Below, piece by piece: positions 6,145 to 6,651 of a DNA stretch of 6,651 nt. The position numbers and the translations under genes were made by a program. The first letter of the stretch is position 1. Every line of letters starts with the position of its first letter. The notes beneath the pieces were generated by a model. It had not been told where the DNA came from, made no database searches, and saw only the letters and a program-made list of their open reading frames with translations. Where the stretch lies: positions 1-6,651 of the forward strand of contig JAEZSJ010000137.1 of NCBI GenBank assembly GCA_023443985.1, given 5' to 3'. The DNA comes from Verrucomicrobiota bacterium. Lineage in GTDB: Bacteria > Verrucomicrobiota > Verrucomicrobiia > Opitutales > Opitutaceae.

Positions 6145-6651
6145 ATGAACCTCCGTTTCGCCTCCGCCTGTCTCGGCCTCGTTCTGGTCGCCAACGCCTT
6201 CGCCCAACCCGCCCGCCAAGCGCCGGTCATCTCCCCGGTCATCAACCCCGACCGCTCTGTCACCTTCCGCCTCCGCGCTCCGGAAGCCCAGAAGGTCGCG
6301 CTCAGCGGCCAGTTCCTCACCGCCAACCAGCCGCTGTCCAAGGACGAGTCCGGCGTGTGGAGCGCCACCGTCGGCCCGGTCGCGCCGGACCTCTATCCCT
6401 ACAACTTCGTCGTCGACGGGGTGGGCGTGGCGGATCCTGGAAACCAATACGTATTTCCCAACGAGGGTTTCAAGGCGAGCCTGCTCGACATCCCCGACGC
6501 CGAGCCGTCGCTGCGCTCGGTCCAGAACGTTCCCCATGGCGAGCTCACCTACTCCTTCTACCAGTCGGAGGCGCTCGGCTGCCCCCGGCCGCTCGTCATC
6601 TACACGCCGCCGGGTTACCGTGCCGGCGCCGAGCGGTATCCGGTGCTGTAC
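6145..6651 (+). CDS. Secreted early-set (CBM48-like) domain plus CE1-type esterase, 3' end missing
   Basis: The ATG at 6145, 35 bases after the GH43-like stop, opens a frame that runs off the right edge with 169 codons visible. A signal peptide (MNLRFASACLGLVLVANAFA, cut before Gln21) supports the start. Residues about 28-115 form an immunoglobulin-like early-set domain: VTFRLRAPEAQKVALSGQF, the turn LSKDESGVWSATV, and LYPYNFVVDGVGVADPGN are the standard pattern shared with CBM48/glycogen-branching N-termini. From about residue 130 the chain changes to the start of a putative-esterase (CE1/enterochelin-esterase-like) fold: HGELTYSFYQSEALG, then RPLVIYTPPGYRAGAERYPVLY. The catalytic GxSxGG elbow, acid and His lie beyond the window, so activity cannot be confirmed. 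Proteins with this architecture include feruloyl and acetyl esterases that act on plant cell-wall polymers, which suits the neighbouring glycosidases; some relatives act on other esters or are catalytically dead. Confidence 0.88.
   Translation, partial: MNLRFASACLGLVLVANAFAQPARQAPVISPVINPDRSVTFRLRAPEAQKVALSGQFLTANQPLSKDESGVWSATVGPVAPDLYPYNFVVDGVGVADPGNQYVFPNEGFKASLLDIPDAEPSLRSVQNVPHGELTYSFYQSEALGCPRPLVIYTPPGYRAGAERYPVLY

Overview
The window is a GC-rich (about two thirds G+C by eye), densely coding stretch with five genes on the + strand and none supported on the - strand. Four are secreted or probably secreted glycan-active enzymes and one is a secreted alpha/beta hydrolase. Several features suggest a polysaccharide-degrading Verrucomicrobiota bacterium, possibly of the Opitutales: high GC, export signals on every complete gene, Pro/Ala-rich codon choice, C/T-rich leaders without Shine-Dalgarno motifs, and this set of families. 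That placement is an inference from style and gene content; no marker gene is present.

Layout. Bases 3-2213 hold the 3' part of a GH31 glycosidase, most likely an alpha-xylosidase, with a small PA14-like insert and both catalytic aspartates visible. A 210-base spacer follows. Bases 2424-4091 encode a complete secreted GH29 alpha-L-fucosidase. Bases 4155-4964 encode a secreted alpha/beta hydrolase of the methylesterase/hydroxynitrile-lyase-like group. Bases 4988-6109 (GTG start) encode a secreted GH43-like five-bladed propeller glycosidase. Bases 6145 to the right edge carry the 5' end of a secreted protein with an N-terminal early-set (CBM48-like) domain leading into a CE1-type esterase.

The gaps after the GH31 gene are 210, 63, 23 and 35 bases. 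The last four genes are therefore probably co-transcribed, and the GH31 gene may belong to the same unit. Together the products could strip alpha-xylosyl, alpha-fucosyl and possibly arabinosyl side groups and ester substituents from a branched plant or algal polysaccharide. Fucosylated, acetylated xyloglucan is the simplest candidate. No backbone endo-enzyme, transporter, SusC/SusD pair or regulator lies in the window, so the substrate is not settled.

I see no RNA gene, CRISPR array, insertion sequence, long repeat or convincing terminator. I found no clearly new system. The points most worth following are the short PA14-like insert in GH31, the unusual propeller arrangement of the GH43-like protein, the secreted methylesterase-like hydrolase inside a glycosidase operon, and the consistent lack of Shine-Dalgarno sequences.
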